Shown one piece after another: positions 54,575 to 61,609 of a stretch of 64,000 bases of DNA (positions are counted from its first letter, which is position 1; every line of letters begins with the position of its first letter). Source of the DNA: JABSOG01 sp965277695 (lineage in GTDB: Bacteria; Pseudomonadota; Gammaproteobacteria; Enterobacterales; Alteromonadaceae); NCBI GenBank assembly GCA_965277695.1, contig CBDIDQ010000147.1:7167-71166 (forward strand). Reading direction: 5' to 3'. Below the pieces are notes generated by a model, which was given only the letters and a program-made list of their open reading frames with translations, was not told where the DNA came from and did no database searches. The translations under genes were made by a program, and so were the position numbers.

Positions 54575-55353
54575 CCCGTCTGCTGATTAGCTTCGTTATA
54601 TTATTAAACCTGATTGGCGTAGCTGATGCTGCGCCATTGAAGGTTGCGGTTGCTGCTAACTTCAAACCGGTGTTAAAACAGCTTACGCCGCAATTCGAAC
54701 AGCAATATCAGACCAAAGTGAGTTTGTCTTCTGCTTCGACAGGTATGCTTTATGCGCAAATTCGCCATGGTGCGCCATTTGATATCTTGCTGGCTGCTGA
54801 TGAAAAGCGGCCTGCGTTATTGGAAAAGGAGCAGCAAATAGTCGCGGGCTCTCGGCAAACCTATGCCATCGGTCAGCTGGTTTTGTGGCATAAAAATCAA
54901 GCAGCGCCAGACCAAGCCTTGTTAACGGGCTGGAACAAAAAAATTGCCATTGCCAATGCTAAAACTGCACCTTATGGCATGGCAGCAAAATCAGTATTAC
55001 AGCACCTGAATTTATGGCAGCAAAAAAGACCTTTGTTGGTGACTGGCAGTAATATAGCGCAAACTCAGCAGTTTATTGAGTCGGGTAATGCTGTGTTAGG
55101 CTTTGTTGGGCTCAGTCAGGTAAAGGGCCAGGTAAAGAGCCGGGTAAAGGGTCAAGTGAAAGGTCAGTTACAAGCCCACGACAAATCTTATTGGGTTTTA
55201 CCCGCTGATTGGTATCCTCAGTTAAATCAGCAGCTTGTGATTCTTAAGCGCAGCAAAAATCCAGCGGCAAAAACCTTTGTAAACTGGCTGTTGTCAGCTA
55301 AGATACAGCAACAACTTGTTGCGGCAGGTTACGGTTCCTCGCTCGCACATTAA
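54568..55353 (+). CDS. modA: Molybdate ABC transporter substrate-binding protein ModA
   Basis: 261 aa. A signal peptide ends near ADA-APLKV (residue about 22). Family text: KVAVAANFKPVLKQLTPQFEQQ, SLSSASTGMLYAQIRHGAPFDILLAADEKRP, ATAPYGMAAK-type NAKTAPYGMAAKSVL and a C-terminal FVNWLLSAKIQQQLVAAGYG. It captures molybdate in the periplasm. Odd feature: a 12-bp repeat (55117-55164) encodes four copies of QVKG-like units, adding a basic stretch not usual in ModA. Confidence 0.94.
   Translation: MVTRLLISFVILLNLIGVADAAPLKVAVAANFKPVLKQLTPQFEQQYQTKVSLSSASTGMLYAQIRHGAPFDILLAADEKRPALLEKEQQIVAGSRQTYAIGQLVLWHKNQAAPDQALLTGWNKKIAIANAKTAPYGMAAKSVLQHLNLWQQKRPLLVTGSNIAQTQQFIESGNAVLGFVGLSQVKGQVKSRVKGQVKGQLQAHDKSYWVLPADWYPQLNQQLVILKRSKNPAAKTFVNWLLSAKIQQQLVAAGYGSSLAH
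55117..55164 (+). repeat. Four 12-bp tandem repeats inside modA
   Basis: Units such as CAGGTAAAGGGC encode QVKG, QVKS, RVKG, QVKG. Length is a multiple of three, so changes in copy number keep the frame. Confidence 0.7.
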
Positions 55354-55374
55354 CTCTCTTGATTAATTTCTCCT

Positions 55375-56073
55375 TTGACTGAGGTGTTTTTGCTTTCTGT
55401 TATCGACCAGCAGGCGTTATGGGTCACCATCAAACTGGCCAGCGTCACCACTATTATCTTACTGTTACTTGGTACGCCACTGGCTTGGTGGTTGGCTAAA
55501 TTTAACGGTCGTCTTAAACCCTTTATCGAAGCTCTCATTGCGCTGCCATTAATCTTGCCGCCTACGGTGCTGGGCTTTTATCTGCTGATTGCTTTTTCGC
55601 CAGACAATTTGCCGGGGCAATGGTGGTCTGCCCTGAGTGCTCAGCCGTTGGCATTTAGCTTTTATGGTATCCTGATTGGTTCGGTGATTTATTCTTTGCC
55701 GTTTGTGGTGCAACCGCTGCAAAACGCCTTTACCCAATTGGGCAGCGATTTGGAAGAGGCTGCTGCGGTGCTGGGGGCCGGGCCGCTGGATCGCTTCTTT
55801 AATCTGGTTTTACCGCTGACACAAAAAAGCTTTATTACCGCAGCCACTTTAGGCTTTGCCCATACGGTGGGGGAGTTTGGTGTGGTGTTGATGATTGGCG
55901 GTAACATTCCCGGTGAAACTCAAGTGTTGTCCATCGCCCTATTTGACCATGTTGAAGCGCTCGAATATAACCAAGCCCATACCTTAGCGATAGGTTTGGT
56001 GGTGTTTTCTGTGGTTGTGCTGACCCTAATTAACAGCATTAATCGTAAGGGGGCAAAAAGTGTTATCGGTTGA
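55375..56073 (+). CDS. modB: Molybdate ABC transporter permease ModB
   Basis: 232 aa with a TTG start assumed; a nearby GTG (55384) is an alternative. Five or so membrane helices and the permease loop LEEAAAVLGAGPLDRFFNLVLPLTQ that contacts ModC. LPPTVLGFYLLIAF and HTVGEFGVVLMIGGNIPGETQVLSIALFD are typical of ModB. It lies 21 bp after modA and overlaps modC by 14 bp. Confidence 0.95.
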   Translation: MTEVFLLSVIDQQALWVTIKLASVTTIILLLLGTPLAWWLAKFNGRLKPFIEALIALPLILPPTVLGFYLLIAFSPDNLPGQWWSALSAQPLAFSFYGILIGSVIYSLPFVVQPLQNAFTQLGSDLEEAAAVLGAGPLDRFFNLVLPLTQKSFITAATLGFAHTVGEFGVVLMIGGNIPGETQVLSIALFDHVEALEYNQAHTLAIGLVVFSVVVLTLINSINRKGAKSVIG

Positions 56074-57142
56074 ATTAAGTGATGGGCAACTAGTGCCGAC
56101 GACGCTTAATTTGCGCGTTGATATTGTGCTTGATCAGGGGATCGTGGGTATCATGGGACCCTCCGGTTGCGGCAAAACCACCTTATTGCGGGTGTTGGCG
56201 GGATTAGAAAAGCGTTATCAGGGGGCAATTACCTTAGCTGACAAACTAGTGTGGTCGACCGCGAGCAAAGTTGATCTGTTGTCTGAAAAGCGCGATATCG
56301 GTTTGGTTTTTCAGGATGCCAGATTATTTGCTCACCTGAGTGTGGCAGGCAATCTGGCTTTTGCGTTCAAACGGGCGCGTGAGCCGTTGTTTACCATCGA
56401 ACAAGTGGTGCAGTGGTTTGGTTTGAGTGAGTTGCTTAATGCCTCAGTTAGCACTTTGTCGGGAGGTGAGAAGCAGCGGGTTGCGGTGGCCAGAGCAGTG
56501 ATCCATTCGCCAAAACTGTTATTGCTCGATGAACCCTTTGTCTCGCTGGATTTATCCAATCGAATGGTATTGCTCAATAGCTTAAAGCAGGTTTATCAGG
56601 AAACCCGCTTGCCGATGATTTTTGTCTCTCACGATATCAATGATATCCGCCAGTTGTGTCGGCAATTATTATTGATGGATCAAGGTCAAATTTTGCAACA
56701 AGGCGAAACATTCCATTTATTAAATCAGCTCGAAACCGGCTTAAAACTCGATCAGCCCATTGCGGCTACGGTGTCTTGTCAATTTGGTGAAAAAATTCCC
56801 GACTTACCGCTGAGTTACTTATTGTTGGAGAGCCAACAGTTGATCGTCAATCAACTGGTTGAGCCCAGCGAGCCTGATACCTCGTTCAACTGCTTGATTA
56901 ATGCCACGGATGTCAGTATTAGTCTGACACCCATTACCGATTGCAGTATTGTCAATTGCTTGCAGACCCAAGTTGAGAATATTCGCTCACTGGATCCGCA
57001 AAACGTAGTGGTGACGCTTACCTTGTCGGGGCAGGTGTTATATGCCCAAATCACCGACTATTCGCGAACACGACTGGCACTAAAAGCGGACATGACAGTT
57101 TATGCTTTGTTTAAAGCCTCTGCGGTATCCGTTTTATCTTAA
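56060..57142 (+). CDS. modC: Molybdate ABC transporter ATP-binding protein ModC
   Basis: 360 aa, GTG start inside the modB end. Walker A GPSGCGKTTLL, Q-loop in GLVFQDARLF, signature TLSGGEKQRVAVARA, Walker B LLLLDEPF and H-loop FVSHD. The C-terminal region holds a TOBE-type molybdate-binding domain (NVVVTLTLSGQVLYAQITDYSRTRLAL). It powers import through ModB. Last gene of the block; its stop overlaps the convergent gene's stop by 4 bp. Confidence 0.95.
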   Translation: MLSVELSDGQLVPTTLNLRVDIVLDQGIVGIMGPSGCGKTTLLRVLAGLEKRYQGAITLADKLVWSTASKVDLLSEKRDIGLVFQDARLFAHLSVAGNLAFAFKRAREPLFTIEQVVQWFGLSELLNASVSTLSGGEKQRVAVARAVIHSPKLLLLDEPFVSLDLSNRMVLLNSLKQVYQETRLPMIFVSHDINDIRQLCRQLLLMDQGQILQQGETFHLLNQLETGLKLDQPIAATVSCQFGEKIPDLPLSYLLLESQQLIVNQLVEPSEPDTSFNCLINATDVSISLTPITDCSIVNCLQTQVENIRSLDPQNVVVTLTLSGQVLYAQITDYSRTRLALKADMTVYALFKASAVSVLS

Positions 57143-58077
57143 TGCTTTTGTAAGCGATAAATAAAGGTACCACCTGCCAAACCGCCAGCACCGCTTGCAA
57201 TCGGTCGGGTAAAATCGCTAATGTCATTAGTGATGCGAAAAACCGACTGATAATTGTTAACCAAAAAGTGGTCTGGACCATCTTGTACCATACCGGTTGG
57301 ACCACCGATCTGCACCAGCGTCTCAATGAACTCACCACTGTTTGGATCAAACGCCATAATGGCATGACTACGCTCTGCGGTGACGGTTAACTGACCATCG
57401 CGTAAGACTATGGTTCGAGGGCCGTCTAAACCCGCAGTGCCTGAGGGAACCAGCGTCGTTGCTGTTCGACTTCTCAGGTGTAGCTTGATGATATTGTCGC
57501 TATCATAACCCGGGATAAACAAGTGCCCGTCATCGCTCAATGCCATGCCCGCATCAATGCCCTCGATAAGACCATTATCGGCGGGTAACACCTCATGCAT
57601 AATTCGCCAAGCATGAGTGTTGATTTTAACCACTGAATTACGACTGTAGCTAGAGGCATACATAAAACCTTTATCGTCAATAACCGCACCGGATGGATTA
57701 CTGATAAAAGTCTCCTCGACCTTTCTGGTGGCCGGATCATCGCCCATTATCACCGTGCCTTTTGATAGAGTTTCCCGGTCGAATTTCAACAAACGGCTAT
57801 TGTTTTCGCTGACTACCAACAAATCACCATCCGGCGCTTCTAATATTCCCAGCGGTCCGTCTATCAGATTTTGACTGTCGAGATCGCGAATAAACTCGCC
57901 ACTACAGCCATCGTATATGTTCACGTTGTTTTTGGCCCAACTACTGACTAATAATAGTGAGTCGCAACTGTCGTCGCCCAAATTAGGTGAAGAGCTAGGT
58001 GAAGAGCCAGCGGCGTTTGCAGCAAAGCCATAAGTGAGTAAAGCAGCCGTTTGTAATAGTGTTTTTAGTTTAAGCAT
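57139..58077 (-). CDS. Exported NHL/SGL-type beta-propeller protein
   Basis: 312 aa with a signal peptide (cleavage near NAA-GSS, residue about 23). The rest is made of propeller-like repeats: DGPLGILEAPDGDLLVVSENNSRLLKFD, NPSGAVIDDKGFMYASSYSRNSVVKIN, AGMALSDDGHLFIPGYDSDNIIKLH. Such periplasmic propellers bind or act on small molecules or envelope partners; no catalytic set is evident. It is divergent from the wHTH regulator at 58229, 151 bp apart, which may control it. Confidence 0.65.
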   Translation of the reverse strand: MLKLKTLLQTAALLTYGFAANAAGSSPSSSPNLGDDSCDSLLLVSSWAKNNVNIYDGCSGEFIRDLDSQNLIDGPLGILEAPDGDLLVVSENNSRLLKFDRETLSKGTVIMGDDPATRKVEETFISNPSGAVIDDKGFMYASSYSRNSVVKINTHAWRIMHEVLPADNGLIEGIDAGMALSDDGHLFIPGYDSDNIIKLHLRSRTATTLVPSGTAGLDGPRTIVLRDGQLTVTAERSHAIMAFDPNSGEFIETLVQIGGPTGMVQDGPDHFLVNNYQSVFRITNDISDFTRPIASGAGGLAGGTFIYRLQKH

Positions 58078-58228
58078 GGTGTTTTTCCTGTTTGTGAATA
58101 AATTACCACACTGACAATAGGCTGATGTGTTTCTAAAACCCTGTGCATAAACGCTTTTTTAGATCCACAAAAGCTCCTTTTACCATTACAATGTCATTAT
58201 CTCGCCGTTTTACTGTATAAAACCCTAT

Positions 58229-60316
58229 ATGAACACACCTTTTTCTGCTCCACATGCACAACCCTGCCAATTTGGTGAGTGGCACTTTGACCCCACTGAT
58301 GGCCAGCTAAAAACACCAACAAAGCAGGTGCGACTACAACCTAGACTGTCCACTTTACTGGCATTGATGGTCGCTAATGTTGATGTGTTGCTGACCAGAG
58401 AGATGCTAATTGAGCAATTGTGGCCAGACAAAATCGTCAATGAAGATGCCCTTTCACGTTGTATTGCCCAACTCAGATCAACCCTTGGCGATGATAGTAA
58501 AGCGCCGATTTATATCGAAACCATTCCTAAAAAAGGCTATCGCTTTATTAAGCCGTTGGTGGTGGCACCAACCTCAGAGAAACCCCAACGCTTGGTTTTT
58601 GCCGCTGTCGCGTTTGTGCTTATCACTGTGTTTTTTATTTTCAATCTTCCGACTGATTCAGCACAATCAACCGCCGATTTAAAAACTGCCCTGCTCAGCG
58701 CTAAACGGGTGACAGCCGATACCGCACTTGAGCACCAACCTGAATTATCAAACCAAGGGGATAAAATCGCTTTTATGGTCAGACAAGGTGAGCGATTAGT
58801 AGTTAAAATCGTCAACCTTGAGGGGGAATTACTACATTTAATCGAAGACCCCGAGCAGCACTTGTATTCGCCCACCTTTGCTAATGACGACCAATCGTTA
58901 TTAGTCGCTGGGCTGAATAAAGGTCAATGCACCATTTATCAAGTGCAATTACCCTCTTTGCAAAGGCAAGAAAGAGGGGCGTGTTTGGCAGTGAGTATTT
59001 CAGGGATTTTTGACTGGTCAATGGATGGCAGCAGCTTTGCTTATGTTGCAGCAGCTGTAGAAGACCAAGAAGAAGGCGAAAAAGAAGAAAGCACTGCAAT
59101 TTGGACCTATCACATCAGCACCCAACAACATCAGCAAGTGACTCAGCCGAGCGGTGAAAACGAATATGACACCCGGCCAAAATACTCACCTGACGGCAAA
59201 CAATTAGCGTTTACTCGCGGCACCGAATCCGTGCGTAATATCTACACTCTATCTTTAGAGGAAAGCGGCGAAGTCACAGCACTGACCCAAGCACGAGGTT
59301 TTATTTCTGGATTTGACTGGCTTAAAGACAGTCGCCAGCTGATATTTGACAGTAACGTTTCAGGTGAGCGAAATTTGTGGCTGGTGGATACAGCGCTTAA
59401 TAAGCAAACGTTGTTGGGCGCAAGAGATGCGAGATACCCTTCGCTAAATCGAAATAACTCTCGACTGGTGTTTCAAGAGATACGTTACAACGCCAACATT
59501 TGGCAGGTTAACACCGCTAATGATAACAGTGAGCCAGCGCAGATTATCAAGTCAATCAAATACAATAACTTCCCGGCCTTTTCGCCTGATGGCCGACACA
59601 TCGCCTTTATCAGCAATCGTCAGGGCAAATCGGCGTTGTGGCTGTATGAAGACAAAAGCCAACAGCAGCGCAAACTATTGGCGATCCCCGAGCTAGATTT
59701 ATTCAGCCCAAGTTGGTCGGCTGACGGCAATCAACTATTAGTCAGTAGCAGGGGACCTGAGGGTTATCGTTGTTATCAAGTCAATGCAAATACTGGCGAA
59801 TATCAAGCTATTTTAGCCATCACTGAGCCTCATAATAATTGCATTTATACCAAGGCGGGTGACATTTTAGCGGTAATCAAAGCGCCGTCTCAGCTTGCCA
59901 TCATATTGAAATTAACTCACGACGGTAAAGTGCAACAGCTCTTAGAGCAGGCTGTTAGCCGTATTCAACTGACTGAAACTGGCAAGATCATTTATTCACT
60001 GGCTGATAAAGCAGGTTTGTACGCCATGGATATGCAAGGCGACAACAAGCAAATCATACTGGCTGATTTCAGTCACCATTTAGATGGCGATTGGACAGTG
60101 CAAGGTAACGCGCTTTATTATCCCAAAGTAGGTGAGGAGCAAGGTGAAGACCGAGGCGTGTGGCAGCGTGATTTAATCACTGGCAACGAGATAAAAGTGA
60201 CCAGCCAATTACCCTCAGCAATCGGTTTAACCATTAGTGTCAGCCCAGATCATGGCCAGTTAGTGTTCAGTCAAACCGATAGCAGGCTGGCGGATATTTA
60301 TTTGTCGGTTTGGTGA
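58229..60316 (+). CDS. CadC/ToxR-type membrane regulator with TolB-like propeller sensor
   Basis: 695 aa. Residues 13-110 form an OmpR-type winged helix (FGEWHFDPTDGQL, TREMLIEQLWPDKIVNEDALSRCIAQLRSTLGD, YIETIPKKGYRF). One membrane helix spans 121-140, then a periplasmic PD40/TolB-like propeller (YSPDGKQLAFTR, FSPDGRHIAFISNRQGKSALW, WSADGNQLLVSSRG). It should sense a periplasmic signal and act on DNA directly without phosphorylation. The likely targets are its own promoter or the divergent propeller gene; not shown. Confidence 0.85.
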   Translation: MNTPFSAPHAQPCQFGEWHFDPTDGQLKTPTKQVRLQPRLSTLLALMVANVDVLLTREMLIEQLWPDKIVNEDALSRCIAQLRSTLGDDSKAPIYIETIPKKGYRFIKPLVVAPTSEKPQRLVFAAVAFVLITVFFIFNLPTDSAQSTADLKTALLSAKRVTADTALEHQPELSNQGDKIAFMVRQGERLVVKIVNLEGELLHLIEDPEQHLYSPTFANDDQSLLVAGLNKGQCTIYQVQLPSLQRQERGACLAVSISGIFDWSMDGSSFAYVAAAVEDQEEGEKEESTAIWTYHISTQQHQQVTQPSGENEYDTRPKYSPDGKQLAFTRGTESVRNIYTLSLEESGEVTALTQARGFISGFDWLKDSRQLIFDSNVSGERNLWLVDTALNKQTLLGARDARYPSLNRNNSRLVFQEIRYNANIWQVNTANDNSEPAQIIKSIKYNNFPAFSPDGRHIAFISNRQGKSALWLYEDKSQQQRKLLAIPELDLFSPSWSADGNQLLVSSRGPEGYRCYQVNANTGEYQAILAITEPHNNCIYTKAGDILAVIKAPSQLAIILKLTHDGKVQQLLEQAVSRIQLTETGKIIYSLADKAGLYAMDMQGDNKQIILADFSHHLDGDWTVQGNALYYPKVGEEQGEDRGVWQRDLITGNEIKVTSQLPSAIGLTISVSPDHGQLVFSQTDSRLADIYLSVW

Positions 60317-60318
60317 TT

Positions 60319-60429
60319 GGTTGATAAACAAGGCTTTAAATAAAAGCCTTGTTGGCAGGCTGTGTTCGACATTTCGATTTATGCCCGCTTTTTTGAGTTT
60401 ACAGCTGTCCGTATTACCGTACTGTTTTA
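60319..60429 (+). repeat. 111-bp direct repeat, copy 1 (left of the toxin-antitoxin cassette)
   Basis: Starts GGTTGATAAACAAGGCTTTA and ends TGTTTTA; matched base for base over most of its length by 61470-61580. It includes AACAAGGCTTT and AAAGCCTTGTT arms, a perfect 11-bp hairpin, and ATTTCGATTTATGCCCGCTT then TTTTG. Its first codons would read VDKQGFK and stop, the tail of the gene at 61222, although no such gene is here. Confidence 0.85.
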
Positions 60430-60471
60430 ACCAAACACCTCGTTGTTATATTTTGTTTGATTTAAATTGAT

Positions 60472-60485
60472 GTATATTGTTATAC
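60472..60485. promoter_or_regulatory. Operator-like inverted repeat of the RelE/HigB-type module
   Basis: GTATA TTGT TATAC, 7 bp before the toxin ATG and overlapping the likely -10 region (TGTATATTGTTATACTT). Typical position for autorepression by the HTH antitoxin. Confidence 0.45.
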
Positions 60486-60492
60486 TTGAAAG

Positions 60493-60741
60493 ATGAGCAG
60501 AACACTAACCTACACGACAAAAGCCCTGAAAGGCTTAAAAAAGATGCCGCCGAAACAAGCTGTAAAGATGACGGATGCACTAAAGGCCATTGCGCAAGAT
60601 CAAGATAAGGCTTTGGACATTAAAAAATTGCAAGGCATAGAAGGCTATCGGCTGCGTATTGGCCAGTACCGCGCAATTTACAGCCTTGATATGGTGGTTA
60701 TGACCGTTGAAAATGTCGCTCCTCGGGGCGCGATCTATTAA
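60493..60741 (+). CDS. RelE/ParE-superfamily toxin
   Basis: 82 aa. SRTLTYTTKALKGLKKMPPKQAVKMTDAL, then KLQGIEGYRLRIGQYRAIYSLD and the closing strand VVMTVENVAPRGAIY fit the RelE/ParE fold. The Arg-rich YRLRIGQYRAIY strand is the usual core. Either mRNA cleavage or gyrase inhibition is possible; sequence alone does not decide. Toxin-first order with the antitoxin 12 bp downstream, as in HigBA-type modules. Confidence 0.88.
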   Translation: MSRTLTYTTKALKGLKKMPPKQAVKMTDALKAIAQDQDKALDIKKLQGIEGYRLRIGQYRAIYSLDMVVMTVENVAPRGAIY

Positions 60742-60753
60742 AGGAAAGTTGAT

Positions 60754-61101
60754 ATGAACCCACAGTTTATAGAACAAAATGGCAAACCTGCTTTTGTTGT
60801 ATTAAGTATTGATGATTACAACGCATTGATTTCAGATGAAGCCGTTGCTCAACAAGCCCGCGAAGATGACGATGGTACACGTTTGCCAGCAGATGTGGTA
60901 GATCGATTGCTTCAGGGCGAAAATGCCATTAAAGTCATTCGCGAGTGGAAGCGTTTAACTCAAGACGAGTTGGCACAAGTGGCTAAACTTTCCAAGAACT
61001 TTATTTCTATGTTAGAAACCGGCCGTCGCCCGCTTACCAGCAAAACAGCGCAACAATTGGCGGTGGTGTTAGAAGTCAATATGGATGTCTTAATGGATTA
61101 A
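60754..61101 (+). CDS. Two-part antitoxin: Phd-like start fused to an Xre helix-turn-helix
   Basis: 115 aa. Residues 1-30 (MNPQFIEQNGKPAFVVLSID) look like the opening of a Phd/YefM-type antitoxin. Residues about 55-110 are an HTH_3 domain (VIREWKRLTQDELAQVAKLSKNFISMLETGRRPLTSKTAQQLA). It should bind the operator ahead of the toxin and neutralise the toxin. The mix of two antitoxin types in one short protein is visible directly and is known in some RelE-partner families. Confidence 0.87.
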   Translation: MNPQFIEQNGKPAFVVLSIDDYNALISDEAVAQQAREDDDGTRLPADVVDRLLQGENAIKVIREWKRLTQDELAQVAKLSKNFISMLETGRRPLTSKTAQQLAVVLEVNMDVLMD

Positions 61102-61104
61102 AGC

Positions 61105-61180
61105 CCTAGCAGGTAATCCTTGCGGATGTCTTTAACATAGCGGGGTTGAACATTATTCGATGAATAGAGTTTGAATGCTC
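61105..61180 (-). pseudogene. Remnant of the 3' end of an AAA-ATPase gene like that at 63392
   Basis: On the minus strand 61180-61105 encodes KLYSSNNVQPRYVKDIRKDY and then LLG, matching KLYSLNNFQPRYDKDIRKDY in the ATPase at 63392. About ten mismatches over 76 bp by my count. No other part of that gene is present. It fills the gap between the antitoxin and the DUF1778 gene. Confidence 0.65.
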
Positions 61181-61221
61181 TGTGATTAACATAAGCGAGT
61201 TCACAATGAGTGGAGAAAACT

Positions 61222-61494
61222 ATGGCAGCAACAGTGCGTATTGAAATACGGGTGAGTCCTGAGATTAAACGTGAAGCAGAGCGTGCCGCCGCTTTATTGG
61301 GAATAGAAAGCCTGACGGAATTTATCACTCAAGCAGTTCGCGAAAAGTCGCAGAAAGTTATTCAAACACAACAAGGACTAATTTTAAGCCATACTGTTTT
61401 TGATCCATTTTTTACCACTTGTCAGGCAGATATCAAACCGAGCCTTGCATTACAAGCATTAGCTGAAAAGGTTGATAAACAAGGCTTTAAATAA
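61222..61494 (+). CDS. DUF1778 (TacA-type) antitoxin without its acetyltransferase toxin
   Basis: 90 aa from the ATG at 61222 (MAATVRIEIRVSPEIKREAE), behind GTGGAG. The ribbon-helix-helix start and the AAALLGIESLTEFITQAVREKSQKVI helix pair are typical. The C-terminal part (FDPFFTTCQADIKPSLALQALAEK) is where such antitoxins hold a GNAT toxin. That toxin gene normally follows at once; here a 111-bp repeat and the HNH-TPR gene follow, so the antitoxin is orphaned or fused to another network. Confidence 0.85.
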   Translation: MAATVRIEIRVSPEIKREAERAAALLGIESLTEFITQAVREKSQKVIQTQQGLILSHTVFDPFFTTCQADIKPSLALQALAEKVDKQGFK

Positions 61495-61580
61495 AACCCT
61501 TGTTGGCGGGATGGTTCGACATTTCGATTTATGCCCGCTTTTTTGAGTTTACAACCACCTGCATTACCGCTATTGTTTTA
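61470..61580 (+). repeat. 111-bp direct repeat, copy 2 (right of the toxin-antitoxin cassette)
   Basis: Begins inside the last codons of the DUF1778 gene (VDKQGFK stop) and runs to 30 bp before the HNH-TPR gene. Same orientation and length as 60319-60429. Differences cluster at the AAGCCTT/ACCCTT arm and near the 3' end. Confidence 0.85.
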
Positions 61581-61609
61581 GCTAGACAAAAACCGGGGCA
61601 TTACTTTCG

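Noticed and set aside
60319..61580. Integron cassette with attC-like sites
   Set aside because: The 111-bp repeats do not show the paired core-site sequences (GTTRRRY and its partner) at their ends, and no integrase gene is in the window.
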